A stretch of DNA of 64,000 nt, taken from positions 1 through 64,000 of the forward strand of contig CAVZPR010000001.1 in NCBI GenBank assembly GCA_963777285.1, given 5' to 3'. The notes under the pieces are model-generated. The model saw only the letters and a list, made by a program, of their open reading frames with translations, was not told the origin of the DNA and made no database searches. The translations under genes and the position numbers were made by a program. Positions within the stretch are counted from its first letter, which is position 1. The number at the start of each line of letters is the position of its first letter. Source of the DNA: JAFARE01 sp963777285 (GTDB lineage: Bacteria > Chloroflexota > Dormibacteria > Aeolococcales > Aeolococcaceae). Positions 33,034-41,585 of this stretch are shown one piece after another.

Positions 33034-33378
33034 ATGCAGTTTCTGGTGACACTCACGGTGGATCCACAGGCGAGTCCCCCGGCCGGACTACAGTCGGCGA
33101 TGACCGACCTGGTTGAGGACGCGCTCAGGACGGGCAGGTTTGTCATCTCGGGCGGTCTAGGCTCACATGCCGATGGGGTGCGGGTCGAGTTGTCGCCGAG
33201 CGGGATGCCCCAAGGCCGGGCTCGCCTGCCCCTCCACGGCTTTGCAGTTGTCGAGGCGCCATCGCTAGAGGATGCGATCGAGGAGGCGTCTCGCATCTTG
33301 CGAGTGCACCAGAAGTATGTCTCTGAGTGGGCTGGCAGCTGCGAGATCCGGCCGGTCGTGACGCACTGCCTGCCATGA
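33034..33378 (+). CDS. YCII-family (DGPF) protein
   Basis: 114 residues from ATG 33034, with AGGAGG 7 bases upstream. The ferredoxin-like alpha/beta pattern fits YCII proteins: MQFLVTLTVDP start, a central GGLGSHADGVRVEL, and a HGFAVVEAPSLEDAIEEASR helix. YCII proteins act in small-molecule metabolism or as sigma-factor companions; no sigma gene is near. Soluble. Confidence 0.65.
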   Translation: MQFLVTLTVDPQASPPAGLQSAMTDLVEDALRTGRFVISGGLGSHADGVRVELSPSGMPQGRARLPLHGFAVVEAPSLEDAIEEASRILRVHQKYVSEWAGSCEIRPVVTHCLP

Positions 33379-33613
33379 GCCACGCCGTTCCTTCGTGGAC
33401 ACCCTGCAGAGCATGCAGTCTCGATCAGTCGTCAGGGGCTTATCGGACCGCAACCCATCGGGTCCCCCAGTCATAACGGCAGTCGATCCGATACCTCTCG
33501 GACGAGCGGCCCCCTCGTGGTCGGCGCGTCGTATCGGATTCCCGACGGTCGCGCCGCCGGAATGGAAGACACACCCGGATCCACCCACCACTGAAACAAG
33601 GACGGAAGAGAAA

Positions 33614-34213
33614 ATGGGAAGAGTGACCGCAGGGTTCTCCATGTCGCTCGACGGCTACGTGGCGGACGTCAGCGACGGTGTGAACGAGGTGTTCGCGTGG
33701 TATGCGGCTGGCGGAGCTGACAGCGAGGTGTTCGTGGGCGACGAGCCGATGAAGGTGTCTCGTGAAGGCGCCGACATCATCGAAGAGGCCGGCCGCGAAG
33801 CAGGCGTGCTTGTCACGGCGCGGCGCACCTTTGACGTTGCCAACGCCTGGGGCGGCCGACACCCCATGAACGTGCCACTTGTTGTCGTGACGCATAGGGT
33901 CCCAGACGAGTGGGCCAACCGGGAGGGCTCGCCGTTCACCTTTGTGACCGAGGGCGTTGAGCGCGCGATTGAGGTCGCCCGAAGCATCGCCGGAGGCAAA
34001 GACGTCGTCGTCGGTGCACCAAGCGTCGCGCAACAATGTCTGCAGAGGGACCTGCTCGAGGTCATCCACATCGATTTGGTGCCAGTGGTGCTCGGCGCCG
34101 GCATTTCGCTCTTCGCCAACCTCAGCGCCAAGTGCCACCTCCGCGTGATGAGCGCCAGCAGCAACCCTCACGTTACGCACATCACCTACGAAGTGATGAA
34201 GAAGACCCGCTGA
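33614..34213 (+). CDS. RibD C-terminal (dihydrofolate reductase-like) protein
   Basis: 199 residues from ATG 33614. It starts MGRVTAGFSMSLDGYVAD and has the middle ARRTFDVANAWGGRHPM then VVTHRVPDEW, typical of the stand-alone RibD C-terminal/YwjB-YyaP group of NADPH-binding reductases. The late LVPVVLGAGISLF is a conserved ligand loop. Substrate unknown. Frequently found with VOC and DUF1801 genes, as here. Confidence 0.85.
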   Translation: MGRVTAGFSMSLDGYVADVSDGVNEVFAWYAAGGADSEVFVGDEPMKVSREGADIIEEAGREAGVLVTARRTFDVANAWGGRHPMNVPLVVVTHRVPDEWANREGSPFTFVTEGVERAIEVARSIAGGKDVVVGAPSVAQQCLQRDLLEVIHIDLVPVVLGAGISLFANLSAKCHLRVMSASSNPHVTHITYEVMKKTR

Positions 34214-34346
34214 GCCGGCTGAGGCCACATTAGCCGAGAGCTGTCCTCCGTGCCGCAGGTTACGGTCGACGGACCCGCCATGCGGCACTCGGACCCAGTC
34301 AAGTGCGACGTGAAAGCAGACGTATTCCCGTATGAGGAGTTTGTTG

Positions 34347-34790
34347 ATGACGGACGTCACAGCGGGCGCGTTCAAGACCTTGCACACGGCCTACCGCGTC
34401 AGTGACCGCACCGTTTCCCTCGAGTTCTACTTTCGCCTGGGCTATCGAGAGGTCGGCCAGGTAGGAGCCGGCACCGGCGAAAGCCTCACGATGCTCAAAC
34501 TCCCTGGCGACGAAGTCGTGACCCTGGAACTGGTCCACCGACACGTCGAGGGGCCGGTCGGTCCAGGTGGGGGCTTCCACCATCTCGTGATCCAGGTCAA
34601 CGACCTCGCCGCCACCGTCAAACGGCTCAAGGATGAAGGCTTGCGGCCGACAGGCGAGGAGTGGCCTGCCGGAGCTTTGGGACCCCGCACCTCGTCTCTG
34701 ACCGACCCGGACGGGTACCGCATCGAGCTGGTGCAATGGCCGCCAGGGCATCCTGACGGGATTACTGCTGCGGACTTCGGCGGGCAGTAG
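34347..34790 (+). CDS. VOC/glyoxalase-fold protein
   Basis: 147 residues from ATG 34347, with GAGGAG 7 bases upstream. Two beta-alpha-beta-beta-beta units: TLHTAYRVSDRTVSLEFYFR with a LVHRHVE strand, and FHHLVIQVNDLAATVKRL with SLTDPDGYRIELVQWP. Metal-site candidates are His 17-type, Glu and His near 79. Acts on a small hydrophobic or oxidised substrate, or binds it. Confidence 0.85.
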   Translation: MTDVTAGAFKTLHTAYRVSDRTVSLEFYFRLGYREVGQVGAGTGESLTMLKLPGDEVVTLELVHRHVEGPVGPGGGFHHLVIQVNDLAATVKRLKDEGLRPTGEEWPAGALGPRTSSLTDPDGYRIELVQWPPGHPDGITAADFGGQ

Positions 34791-34895
34791 GAGTTCGACG
34801 CGGCCATCCGCCGAAGAGTGCAGCCGGCGACTCCGACCTGCTCGAGCTCGGTATATATCGTGAACAGGCACGTTGCTGTGGACTCAGTTACAGTC

Positions 34896-35000
34896 GATTC
34901 CACTGCATTTCAACATGCAGGGACTCGCGCTCTTTCCAACCATTTCCCGACGAAAGCACTCTAACTGAACTCGGGCGCACGGCTAGAAATAAGTACTAGT
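34896..35000 (+). repeat. tRNA-half repeat, copy D (left arm only)
   Basis: An almost ideal left arm: GATTCCACTGCATTTCAACA, GGGACTCGCGCTCTTTCCAA, CCATTTCCCGACGAAAGCAC, then AAATAAGTACTAGT. Identity to the family stops exactly there, one base before the CTGGGGG anticodon loop that follows in copies C and E. It lies 105 bases after the VOC gene. Confidence 0.8.
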
Positions 35001-35193
35001 AGTGTTGACTGCGCCCAGCCGATCTCCGTGTTCGAACCGTTGCGAAGAAGAAGAACGTCGCAGTGCTCACAGCAACTCACCTCGGCGCTATGTCGTCGCG
35101 GACGAGGACGGTCTCGAGGACGGCGTTGTTGAACAGGCGCTCGATGGAGTTAGTTAGCGGGAACAGCACCACCAGGACTTCGCTCCTCCAACG

Positions 35194-35532
35194 TCATGCA
35201 ACCGCCTTCTTGATGAGCTCGCCAATCTTGGCTTCCGTCGCGGCGTCCAGCGAGGTGATGTTCCACACGACGGGGTGCATGTGGCCACCCTCCTCACGTG
35301 CGGGGTTCACAGCTTCGCCAAATCCGAACGCGATGAAGTCCTTGCCCGGTTTGATGTAGCAGACGTCCTTGCCGTTACTCACATAGAACGGAAGTCCCCA
35401 GCGGACGATCGGATCCAGCGATGGCGCGTTCTCGCGAACGAGTTCGTGCAGACGCTGGCCAATCTCCCGGTATTGCATGGGAGCTTCACCCAGTTTGGCG
35501 AGGACGGCTGCATCGCCCTTCTTCGTGAACAT
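35194..35532 (-). CDS. DUF1801 family protein
   Basis: 112 residues from ATG 35532, which has GGAGG 9 bases upstream; a TTG 9 bases earlier is possible. Contains VRWGLPFYVSNGKDVCYI and KDFIAFGFGEA, typical of the DUF1801/YdhG fold, which resembles iron-chaperone frataxin-like proteins. Downstream of, and in line with, the VOC gene at 35551-35958. Confidence 0.8.
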   Translation of the reverse strand: MFTKKGDAAVLAKLGEAPMQYREIGQRLHELVRENAPSLDPIVRWGLPFYVSNGKDVCYIKPGKDFIAFGFGEAVNPAREEGGHMHPVVWNITSLDAATEAKIGELIKKAVA

Positions 35533-35550
35533 GTTCTCCAACCTCCGTGC

Positions 35551-35958
35551 TTAGCGTAGCTCTTGAATCCCGACCAAGTTGCCGGCGGGATCCCGGACGG
35601 CGCAGTCCCGCACTCCGTACGGCTGGGCGGGCTCCTGCGCCACGTCGGCACCGCTCGCCTCGATGCGCTTGAAGATCGCGTCGAGGTCGTTGGTGGCCAG
35701 GAGGATCCAGCCATAAGTGCCCTTCGCCATCATCTCAGCCCTGGTCCGGCGCTCGTCATCGGTGGCGCCAGGGTCGGTGGCGGTGGGGCCAGGAGATAGA
35801 CGTGCTCGGCGGGCTGGCCGGTCCGACGCTGATCCGGCGCATCCTGCCCTGGCCCCAACGTCATTCCTGACCTCGAAGCCGAGGATCTCGCGATAGAAGG
35901 CCATGGAAGCGTCGGCGTCGTCGCGAGGGACGGCGCTGGCGTGAATGCTGATGCTCAT
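35551..35958 (-). CDS. VOC/glyoxalase-fold protein with a locally shifted frame
   Basis: 135 residues. Start and end are good VOC sequence (AFYREILGFEVRNDV; YGVRDCAVRDPAGNLVGIQE). The middle (about residues 35-60) is not, but in another frame the same bases read GRMRRISVGPASPPSTSIS, the expected beta-strand of this subfamily. Two compensating indels, about 75-80 bases apart, explain this. The protein may be expressed with a scrambled patch, or the patch reflects sequence errors. Confidence 0.65.
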   Translation of the reverse strand: MSISIHASAVPRDDADASMAFYREILGFEVRNDVGARAGCAGSASDRPARRARLSPGPTATDPGATDDERRTRAEMMAKGTYGWILLATNDLDAIFKRIEASGADVAQEPAQPYGVRDCAVRDPAGNLVGIQELR

Positions 35959-36104
35959 GGGGTCACTCTACCGGCCGCCCGGCGGCGCTTCTCGATTCCT
36001 GATCGGTCGGGTCACCTCCCGGGGGCGAAGGACTCACTCACAGAAAGTGCAACCCTCAAGCTCATTGAGACGCGATCGCACCGTTTGGAGGCGAAAGGCA
36101 GGTC

Positions 36105-36821
36105 ATGGCCCTTGTTATGGAAGACATCAAGTACGCGGACGGCGACACGCACCTCGCCGGCATGTTGGTGCTGGAGGAATCAAGCGAGCGGGAGCGCCCC
36201 GGGATCTTGCTCATCCACGGAGGCGCCGGGCTAGACGATCACGCTCGAAGCCAAGCACTGCGATACGCATCACTTGGCTACGTGGTGTTCGCCTGCGATA
36301 TGTATGGTGAGGCCGTAGCGGGCAGCCGCGAGCGTGTGATGGCAATGCTGACCACCCTTCGCGACGAGCCCGCGCTGTTGGCGCGTCGGGCTCGAGCGGG
36401 ACTCGACTTGCTCGCGGCGCGCGCAGAGACTAACGGACGGTTCGCAGCCGTCGGGTTCTGTTTCGGTGGCATGGCAGTTCTGACCATGGCGCGTTTGGGC
36501 GCCGATCTAGCTGCCGTTGTGAGCATGCATGGCAGTCTCAAGACATCACATCCTGCCCGTCGAGGAGTGGTGACTTCGAAGGTGCTCGTGTGCCATGGAG
36601 CGTTAGACCCACACGTTCCAATGAACGACGTGCTTGCGTTCGTCGAGGAGATGAACCGAGCATCGGTCGACTATCAGGTGGCTATCTATGGCGGGGCGAT
36701 GCATGGCTTCACCCATGAGCATGCGGTGGCCAGCACGACTGCGGGGATGGAATATGACGCCGCGGCCGACCGTCGCTCCTTTCTGGCAGCCCGCAATTTC
36801 TTGGAGGAGAATCTCGCTTAG
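36105..36821 (+). CDS. Dienelactone hydrolase family protein
   Basis: 238 residues from ATG 36105. Alpha/beta-hydrolase fold: ILLIHGGAGLDDHAR oxyanion region, nucleophile Cys in GFCFGG (near residue 118), Asp in ALDPHVP (near 169), His in GAMHGFTH (near 201). Hydrolyses lactones or esters. The catalytic triad is complete. Alone on its strand, between repeat copies D and G. Confidence 0.88.
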   Translation: MALVMEDIKYADGDTHLAGMLVLEESSERERPGILLIHGGAGLDDHARSQALRYASLGYVVFACDMYGEAVAGSRERVMAMLTTLRDEPALLARRARAGLDLLAARAETNGRFAAVGFCFGGMAVLTMARLGADLAAVVSMHGSLKTSHPARRGVVTSKVLVCHGALDPHVPMNDVLAFVEEMNRASVDYQVAIYGGAMHGFTHEHAVASTTAGMEYDAAADRRSFLAARNFLEENLA

Positions 36822-37053
36822 GCTGAACCCGCGGCGGGATTCATGCCCGAGCACTGGGTGATGCCCGTACCCGGCCGACGGTTGGCGCTCATTTCGCCGG
36901 TCCCATGCCACCAGCGCTCGATCGCAAAGCTCAGAAGCGCCGGGGTGACCCCTGGTCGCGGCCCACAGCACCCCTCCGCCACGAATCAGCTGCGGGCCCC
37001 CGCGCCGGAGCGGCCGGGATGTTCACGGCGCTCCAGTAGGTTGCTCCCGGTTC

Positions 37054-37089
37054 GATCAAATTCCAACATGTAGTGACTAGGGCTCTAAG
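37054..37089 (+). repeat. tRNA-half repeat, copy G (short)
   Basis: GATCAAATTCCAACATGTAG then TGACTAGGGCTCT matches the beginning of copy D's left arm up to the first AGCGCT-type block. The remainder is absent. Same strand as the other copies and again just after a + gene (233 bases after the hydrolase). Confidence 0.5.
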
Positions 37090-37108
37090 TCGGACATGCC
37101 GCGGGCGC

Positions 37109-37522
37109 CTAAATCGTCCATCCCAGGCCGATTGATATACCCCACGGGAAGTTCACCGCGATGGAGCAACTGGTCACGCCGATCATCCTTGCTACCTGCT
37201 CGAGCTTCCCTCGCAAACCATTGGCGAGGTTGCGCAGTCTCTCAACTGCCTTCTGCGACCAGCCTCCGAAGTCATCCTTCCACGGACTGTGCGGAGCGTA
37301 GAAGCGCGCCACAACGTATGAGCCGAGTCCAGCCCATGCCTCAACAGCCGCCAGGAGCTCATGCGCGCCCTGGTTGCGGTCATCCGCGCCCGCAGCTTCG
37401 GACAGCGCTCGATCCTCAACCTGGGCGAGCAATCCCTCCATTGCTTCCTCGTCTCTCGATTCCGCCGCGTGAATGGCTTGCTCCGCGACATACCGCCGGT
37501 ATTCGAGGTCTGGGGCTTCCAT
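37109..37522 (-). CDS. Hypothetical helical protein
   Basis: 137 residues from ATG 37522. Mostly alpha-helical, Ala/Glu-rich (EEAMEGLLAQVEDRALSEAA), with Trp residues mid-protein and a hydrophobic end. No family recognised. The reading frame has the composition of a real gene, and a CCTCC-type ribosome site (GGAGG on this strand) lies 5-10 bases upstream of the start. Confidence 0.55.
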   Translation of the reverse strand: MEAPDLEYRRYVAEQAIHAAESRDEEAMEGLLAQVEDRALSEAAGADDRNQGAHELLAAVEAWAGLGSYVVARFYAPHSPWKDDFGGWSQKAVERLRNLANGLRGKLEQVARMIGVTSCSIAVNFPWGISIGLGWTI

Positions 37523-37841
37523 GCTCGTCGCCTCCTAGGCACGCCTTTGGTCTGGACAGTGGCTTAACCGAACCGGGCCATCATGGACAGTATCTTGATG
37601 CTGGCGGAGGCGATCGGTGTGCGTGGCTACCCAGAGCCACGCGGCGGCGGTCACTGTTCGGCGGCAGCGACCCCCACCTACGGCTTTGACGCAGTTCCGA
37701 ATACGGCTGGGCTTGTGGGAGTCCCGCGTCGAGGCGCATCGGTAGCTCCGCGAAGTTGCTGCACTTGTTACGCGTCCAGGAACATCGTGGCCGGGTGAGC
37801 CAAAAAACAGTGAACCAAATTGGAGAGGAGAGGCCTAGATC
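37523..37841. other. Intergenic leader region, nothing recognised
   Basis: Between the divergent genes at 37522 (-) and 37842 (+). It must hold the promoter of the DUF4386-DUF4389-SnoaL operon, but I see no convincing -35/-10 pair and no redox motif. The ribosome-binding site of the + operon (GGAGAGGAGAGG) is at its end. Confidence 0.4.
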
Positions 37842-38678
37842 GTGATCGCTACAAGACCCGCAACCAACGGTCATGCGCCCACCACATCGCAGAACCCGGT
37901 TCAGCCGAACCCAACCAGAAAGATTGCGCTTGTCGTGGGGATCCTCTTCATCCTCACGTTCGTCACGTCGATTGGAGCGGCCATCGCATACGGACCGGTT
38001 CTGACTGATTCCCACTACATCAGCGGCGCCGGCACCGACATCCGCGTGTTCCTGGGTGCGTTCCTCGAACTGGGCCTCATCATCACCAACATCGGCTGCG
38101 CCGTCTGGTTGTTTCCGTTGCTCAAGCGGCAGAACGAAGGCCTCGCCCTCGGCTACGTGGCCGCCCGTCTCGTTGAGTGCACCTTCATCCTGGTCGGCAT
38201 CCTCAGCGTCCTTGCGGTCGTAACGTTGCGGCAGGGAGCTGGGGGCGCGGATGCGGGCTCGCTCCTCACGGCCGGCAAATCGCTCGTCGCCATCAAGAAT
38301 TGGACATTCCTGCTCGGCCCCGGCTTCGTTGACGGAATCGGGACTGGGTTCATCCTGGGCTGGCTGATGTACCGCTCCGGCCTGGTGTCACGCCGCATGG
38401 CGCTCTTCGGCGTCGTCGGCGGTCCTCTGCTCGCCGCTTCAGGGATCGCCGTCCTGTTCGGCGTGATCTCGCAGGGCTCTACATTGCAGAAGGTCGCGAC
38501 CGCCCCGGAGGTCGTCTGGGAGGCGTTCCTGGGCCTGTGGCTCACCTTCAAAGGGTTCAATCGGGTTGCTCTTGGCGGCGGGCAAACCCCCGATATCCGA
38601 GCGGGTGTCGCGGTCTCTCCGGTCGAGGCGGTGGTTGCCGAGTCGGTTTCGCCCGCTGTCGCAATGACCCAACGCTGA
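37842..38678 (+). CDS. DUF4386 family membrane protein
   Basis: 278 residues from GTG 37842, with a strong purine-rich site upstream. About seven membrane segments. Nearly the same core as the protein at 2260-3084 (GPVLTDSHYI, FLGAFLEL..IITNIGCAVW, FVDGIGTG), so the two are recent paralogues. Role unknown. First gene of a three-gene operon with DUF4389 and SnoaL-like genes. Confidence 0.85.
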   Translation: MIATRPATNGHAPTTSQNPVQPNPTRKIALVVGILFILTFVTSIGAAIAYGPVLTDSHYISGAGTDIRVFLGAFLELGLIITNIGCAVWLFPLLKRQNEGLALGYVAARLVECTFILVGILSVLAVVTLRQGAGGADAGSLLTAGKSLVAIKNWTFLLGPGFVDGIGTGFILGWLMYRSGLVSRRMALFGVVGGPLLAASGIAVLFGVISQGSTLQKVATAPEVVWEAFLGLWLTFKGFNRVALGGGQTPDIRAGVAVSPVEAVVAESVSPAVAMTQR

Positions 38679-38732
38679 GCCCGGCTTCGGCCGGGCGCCG
38701 ACGCACCCACATACACAACAAGGAGGATCCCG

Positions 38733-39329
38733 ATGTCCGCTTCTATTCCGTATCCCGCCCAACTCGGATTCGAAGGCGGGTTGCACATCGCGCGCTGGCG
38801 GCCACTCGTTCAGTGGCTCCTCGCCATCCCGCAGCTGCTCATCTCATGGGCTCTGGGGCAGGTGAGGAACGTCCTGACTCTGATCAGCCTCTTCTCGGTC
38901 CTCTTCACAAAACGGATCCCGCGCTCAATTTTCGACATGATCGCCATGACCTACCGCTACGAGTGGCGCACGACCAGCTACGCCCTGTTCCTCCGCGAGG
39001 AGTACCCGCCCTTCGACTTCCAACCCGCAGCTGCGGACGACGGCGTTGATCCACATGCCGTGGTCACACTCACCTACCCGGAGTCGCTGAATCGGTGGAA
39101 GCCACTCTACAAGTGGTTTCTGGCGATCCCGCACTACCTCGTGCTGCTCGGCCTGACCGTGGCATCCGTATTCGTGATCATCGCCGGGTTCTTCGCCGTG
39201 GTGTTTTCTGGCGAGTATCCCGTCGGGCTCCGCAACTTCCTGGTTGGCGTCTCGCGATACAGCCTGCGGCTGCAAGCGTATGTCGGCCTGCTCAATGACC
39301 AGTACCCACCTTTCGAGCTGAGCGCCTAG
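38733..39329 (+). CDS. DUF4389 membrane protein
   Basis: 198 residues from ATG 38733, with AAGGAGG upstream. Two copies of one unit: RWRPLVQWLLAIPQLL...LFLREEYPPFDF and RWKPLYKWFLAIPHYL...LLNDQYPPFELS, each with a membrane hairpin and a YPPF-type end. DUF4389 proteins are integral membrane proteins of unknown function, often beside stress or transport genes. Confidence 0.88.
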   Translation: MSASIPYPAQLGFEGGLHIARWRPLVQWLLAIPQLLISWALGQVRNVLTLISLFSVLFTKRIPRSIFDMIAMTYRYEWRTTSYALFLREEYPPFDFQPAAADDGVDPHAVVTLTYPESLNRWKPLYKWFLAIPHYLVLLGLTVASVFVIIAGFFAVVFSGEYPVGLRNFLVGVSRYSLRLQAYVGLLNDQYPPFELSA

Positions 39330-39349
39330 TCCGGCACCGAGGAGAGTGA

Positions 39350-39736
39350 ATGTCGACTGATGAGAACAAGCAGGTCGTGCGTCGGTTCCTCGCAGCGATT
39401 TCCAAAGGCGGCGACATCGATCAGATCGACGAATTGGTCGCACCAGGCTACGTGAACCGCGGTATGGGCAATGTCGATCTCGCCGGGTTCAAGACGATGC
39501 TTGCCACAATGCCCGGGGCGACCGACGTCGAGATCAACGATGTGTTAGGCGAAGGCGATGCCGTGGTGCTTCGGAGCACCATGAGCATCACTCTCGGCAC
39601 CGGGCAGACGCTCTCCGCCCGTGCGATGACGTTCTACCGCCTCGCGAATGGAAAGATCTTGGAAGATGACACCATGACCACGCCGGATCTGACGCAGATT
39701 CTGAGCAGCATGATCCCGGCGACGGCTGGCGCTTAG
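39350..39736 (+). CDS. SnoaL-like (NTF2-fold) protein
   Basis: 128 residues from ATG 39350. It starts with the helix NKQVVRRFLAAISKGGDIDQ, then IDELVAPGYVNRGM and a strand FYRLANGKILEDDTM, a standard SnoaL cone fold. May bind or isomerise a small ligand. Third gene of the DUF4386 operon, 20 bases after DUF4389. Confidence 0.8.
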   Translation: MSTDENKQVVRRFLAAISKGGDIDQIDELVAPGYVNRGMGNVDLAGFKTMLATMPGATDVEINDVLGEGDAVVLRSTMSITLGTGQTLSARAMTFYRLANGKILEDDTMTTPDLTQILSSMIPATAGA

Positions 39737-39846
39737 CGGAGCCATTGAGATGCCGAAGGTCCCGTCAGAGGCGTTGGTAACCAGCGGCCTCGGTCGAAGG
39801 TCCGGATCAGGCTCAGCGGCTCCAGGATTGGCGCTCGGTTGTGACC

Positions 39847-40149
39847 CTAAGGAATCGGCTGCACTCCCCATGACCTGAGAAGGCGCGCGAAGTTGACCGT
39901 CCAGCCCACACCAAACACGGTCGGGACCAGGATTCGCGGGTCGTCGGGATTCCAGAGGCGCTCGCGCACTCGAACTAAGGACGGCGGGCGGAGGTCGTAC
40001 GGGATTCGCCCGATGATCCGTCCCTCCCAGGTCCGTTCGCCCTGAGGCTTACGCAGCTCTGTGGCGACGGCGGCACCGATGAGGATCAGTCCCAGCGCCA
40101 ACCCAGGCCAGCGCGGCCGAGAAGCCCTACGTGGTCGCTCGTCTTTCAT
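39847..40149 (-). CDS. DUF5808 membrane protein
   Basis: 100 residues from ATG 40149, with AGGGAG 7 bases upstream. One membrane helix (about 14-30; PGLALGLILIGAAVATEL), a basic stretch, then the DUF5808 core WNPDDPRILVPTVFGVGWTV. Unknown role. A terminator-like hairpin at 40214-40241 separates it from the gene upstream. Confidence 0.75.
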   Translation of the reverse strand: MKDERPRRASRPRWPGLALGLILIGAAVATELRKPQGERTWEGRIIGRIPYDLRPPSLVRVRERLWNPDDPRILVPTVFGVGWTVNFARLLRSWGVQPIP

Positions 40150-40213
40150 GCCCGACTCCCTGCTTCCGAACTCGTTCTCAACTCTGACTGGCGTAGCCCC
40201 CACAGCGAAACAC

Positions 40214-40241
40214 GGCCCGCCAACCCGAAGGTTGACGGGCC
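40214..40241 (-). terminator. GC-rich hairpin, probable terminator
   Basis: GGCCCGCCAACC (40214-40225) and GGTTGACGGGCC (40230-40241) pair at 11 of 12 positions around a CGAA/TTCG tetraloop. It lies 50 bases after the stop of the minus-strand gene at 40291-40881. A further GCGGCCGC inverted repeat lies at about 40253-40276. Confidence 0.65.
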
Positions 40242-40290
40242 GCCCATCGCGCCCGCGGCCGCGGCAATAAGCGGCCGCAGGCTCTGGGAG

Positions 40291-40881
40291 CTAGGCAGCG
40301 AGATGAGCCCGTGGCCTCACGTCAAAAGGGCGTGACCCCTCTTGCTTCCCTGCCACCCGCCAGCGGTAGAGCTCGAAGATGAGCGCCACCAGCACCGCGA
40401 ACGAAGCCACGGCCATCCCGATGCCCGCATAGGTGGCGACCGCTCCGACGGTCCACCAGCCGTACGCGTTGAGCAGCAGGCCGCGCAGCGTCTCACCGCG
40501 GAACAGGGTCTGCACTTCGCCCGCCAGCTTGGCGTTGTTTGGCTGTGCCAAGGCTTGTGTGCTCACCTGCGCGTAGGTCTGACCGCCGGCGACCTCACCG
40601 AGATGCACCTTGATGAAGTGGTCCGCGTAGGTCTCCGCCTGCGCGCCAGTGGTCAGCTGCTGTCCCGCGTACACGGTCATCGCTGCGGCGTCAGCCGCTG
40701 GCAGCGCGGTGATGGCCGGGCTGTTGGCAGCCGGGAACGTGATCTTCTGCGCAGACAGCTGCGACTGGATCATGCCCTGGCTGAAGTTGCCGCCCCAGAA
40801 CAGCATTCCTGCAGCGAACGCGAAAATGCCCATGAGTCCCACCTGCAGGACCAGGACTCTCCACCGCAATCCTCTTGTCAT
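40291..40881 (-). CDS. Two-helix membrane protein with an outside domain
   Basis: 196 residues from ATG 40881. Helix 1 at about residues 9-28, then an external domain of about 110 residues with an LPAADAAAMTVYAGQQLTTG segment, then helix 2 (about 146-170) and a short basic tail. No family recognised. Redox-motif site 1 (40997-41010) lies 116-129 bases upstream, so it is probably part of that regulon. Confidence 0.65.
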   Translation of the reverse strand: MTRGLRWRVLVLQVGLMGIFAFAAGMLFWGGNFSQGMIQSQLSAQKITFPAANSPAITALPAADAAAMTVYAGQQLTTGAQAETYADHFIKVHLGEVAGGQTYAQVSTQALAQPNNAKLAGEVQTLFRGETLRGLLLNAYGWWTVGAVATYAGIGMAVASFAVLVALIFELYRWRVAGKQEGSRPFDVRPRAHLAA

Positions 40882-40996
40882 GGTCGTTCTCCCAGACCGA
40901 TGGATGGTTCTTACAGGATCATGGTCAGCCGGATCGCCGTCACGGCGACAGGGCCGCGGGTCGGGAGTTCAGAGGACCAAGGTCGGTCCGCGGTCA

Positions 40997-41010
40997 TGAC
41001 CGAGGACCCT
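40997..41010 (-). promoter_or_regulatory. Redox-regulon motif, site 1
   Basis: Reads AGGGTCCTCGGTCA on the minus strand. Matches the eight-member consensus AGGGYCNTNGGTCAC except at the last base. Located 116-129 bases upstream of the membrane-protein gene starting at 40881. Confidence 0.5.
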
Positions 41011-41075
41011 CGTGCGGGTCTTCGGGTTCGGCTTCAATCGGTTGACAGCGCCAGCTCGGCGGCGATGCAACGGTG

Positions 41076-41585
41076 TCAGGCTGCGGCGTGTGCAGATGGT
41101 GTCGGGCCGTCTGTGTCGTCGCCGACATGCTGGTCTCGTGTGAGCAGCAAGGCCACCGCTAGGATCAGCACGACGCCGGCGCTCGTTCCCAACTCGTAGA
41201 GTGACTGAGGCACGGACGTGGCGCCGCTTCCTGTGCCGCCTACCGAGAGCGTCAACCGGGTCGAGACCGCCAGGATGTCCCGGACCGCGGCGATGATGCC
41301 GATGACGAGGAAAGGACGAAACGGGAAGCCCCAGCCCTGGAGGTGCGTCAGCACGGTGCGCAATATGTCCACCAGGATGATCACCACGAGCACGCCGTCG
41401 ACGGCGCTAACCAGTGTTTGGGGATAGCCTCCTGGATGCCCGATGAAGTCGATGAAGCTTCGCGCTAGCACGACCACAGCGAGAATGAGCAACACAACGG
41501 CGACGGCGTACTGCACGACATCGATGATCGTGCGCAGCGGAGTCCCTCGCCGGACTTCAGACCAGGACCACATAGCCCGCGTCAT
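41076..41585 (-). CDS. PsiE-like membrane protein
   Basis: 169 residues. Four membrane helices; the central LVSAVDGVLVVIILVDILRT and the FLVIGIIAAVRDILAVSTR segments are typical of the phosphate-starvation-inducible PsiE family. It starts where the response-regulator gene ends (4-base overlap), so it belongs to the UspA-DosR operon. Confidence 0.75.
   Translation of the reverse strand: MTRAMWSWSEVRRGTPLRTIIDVVQYAVAVVLLILAVVVLARSFIDFIGHPGGYPQTLVSAVDGVLVVIILVDILRTVLTHLQGWGFPFRPFLVIGIIAAVRDILAVSTRLTLSVGGTGSGATSVPQSLYELGTSAGVVLILAVALLLTRDQHVGDDTDGPTPSAHAAA

Noticed and set aside
40249..40276. GCGGCCGC inverted repeat beside the 40214 hairpin
   Set aside because: Could be part of the same terminator region, but it is a self-palindromic GC run common in such DNA, so it is not listed separately.
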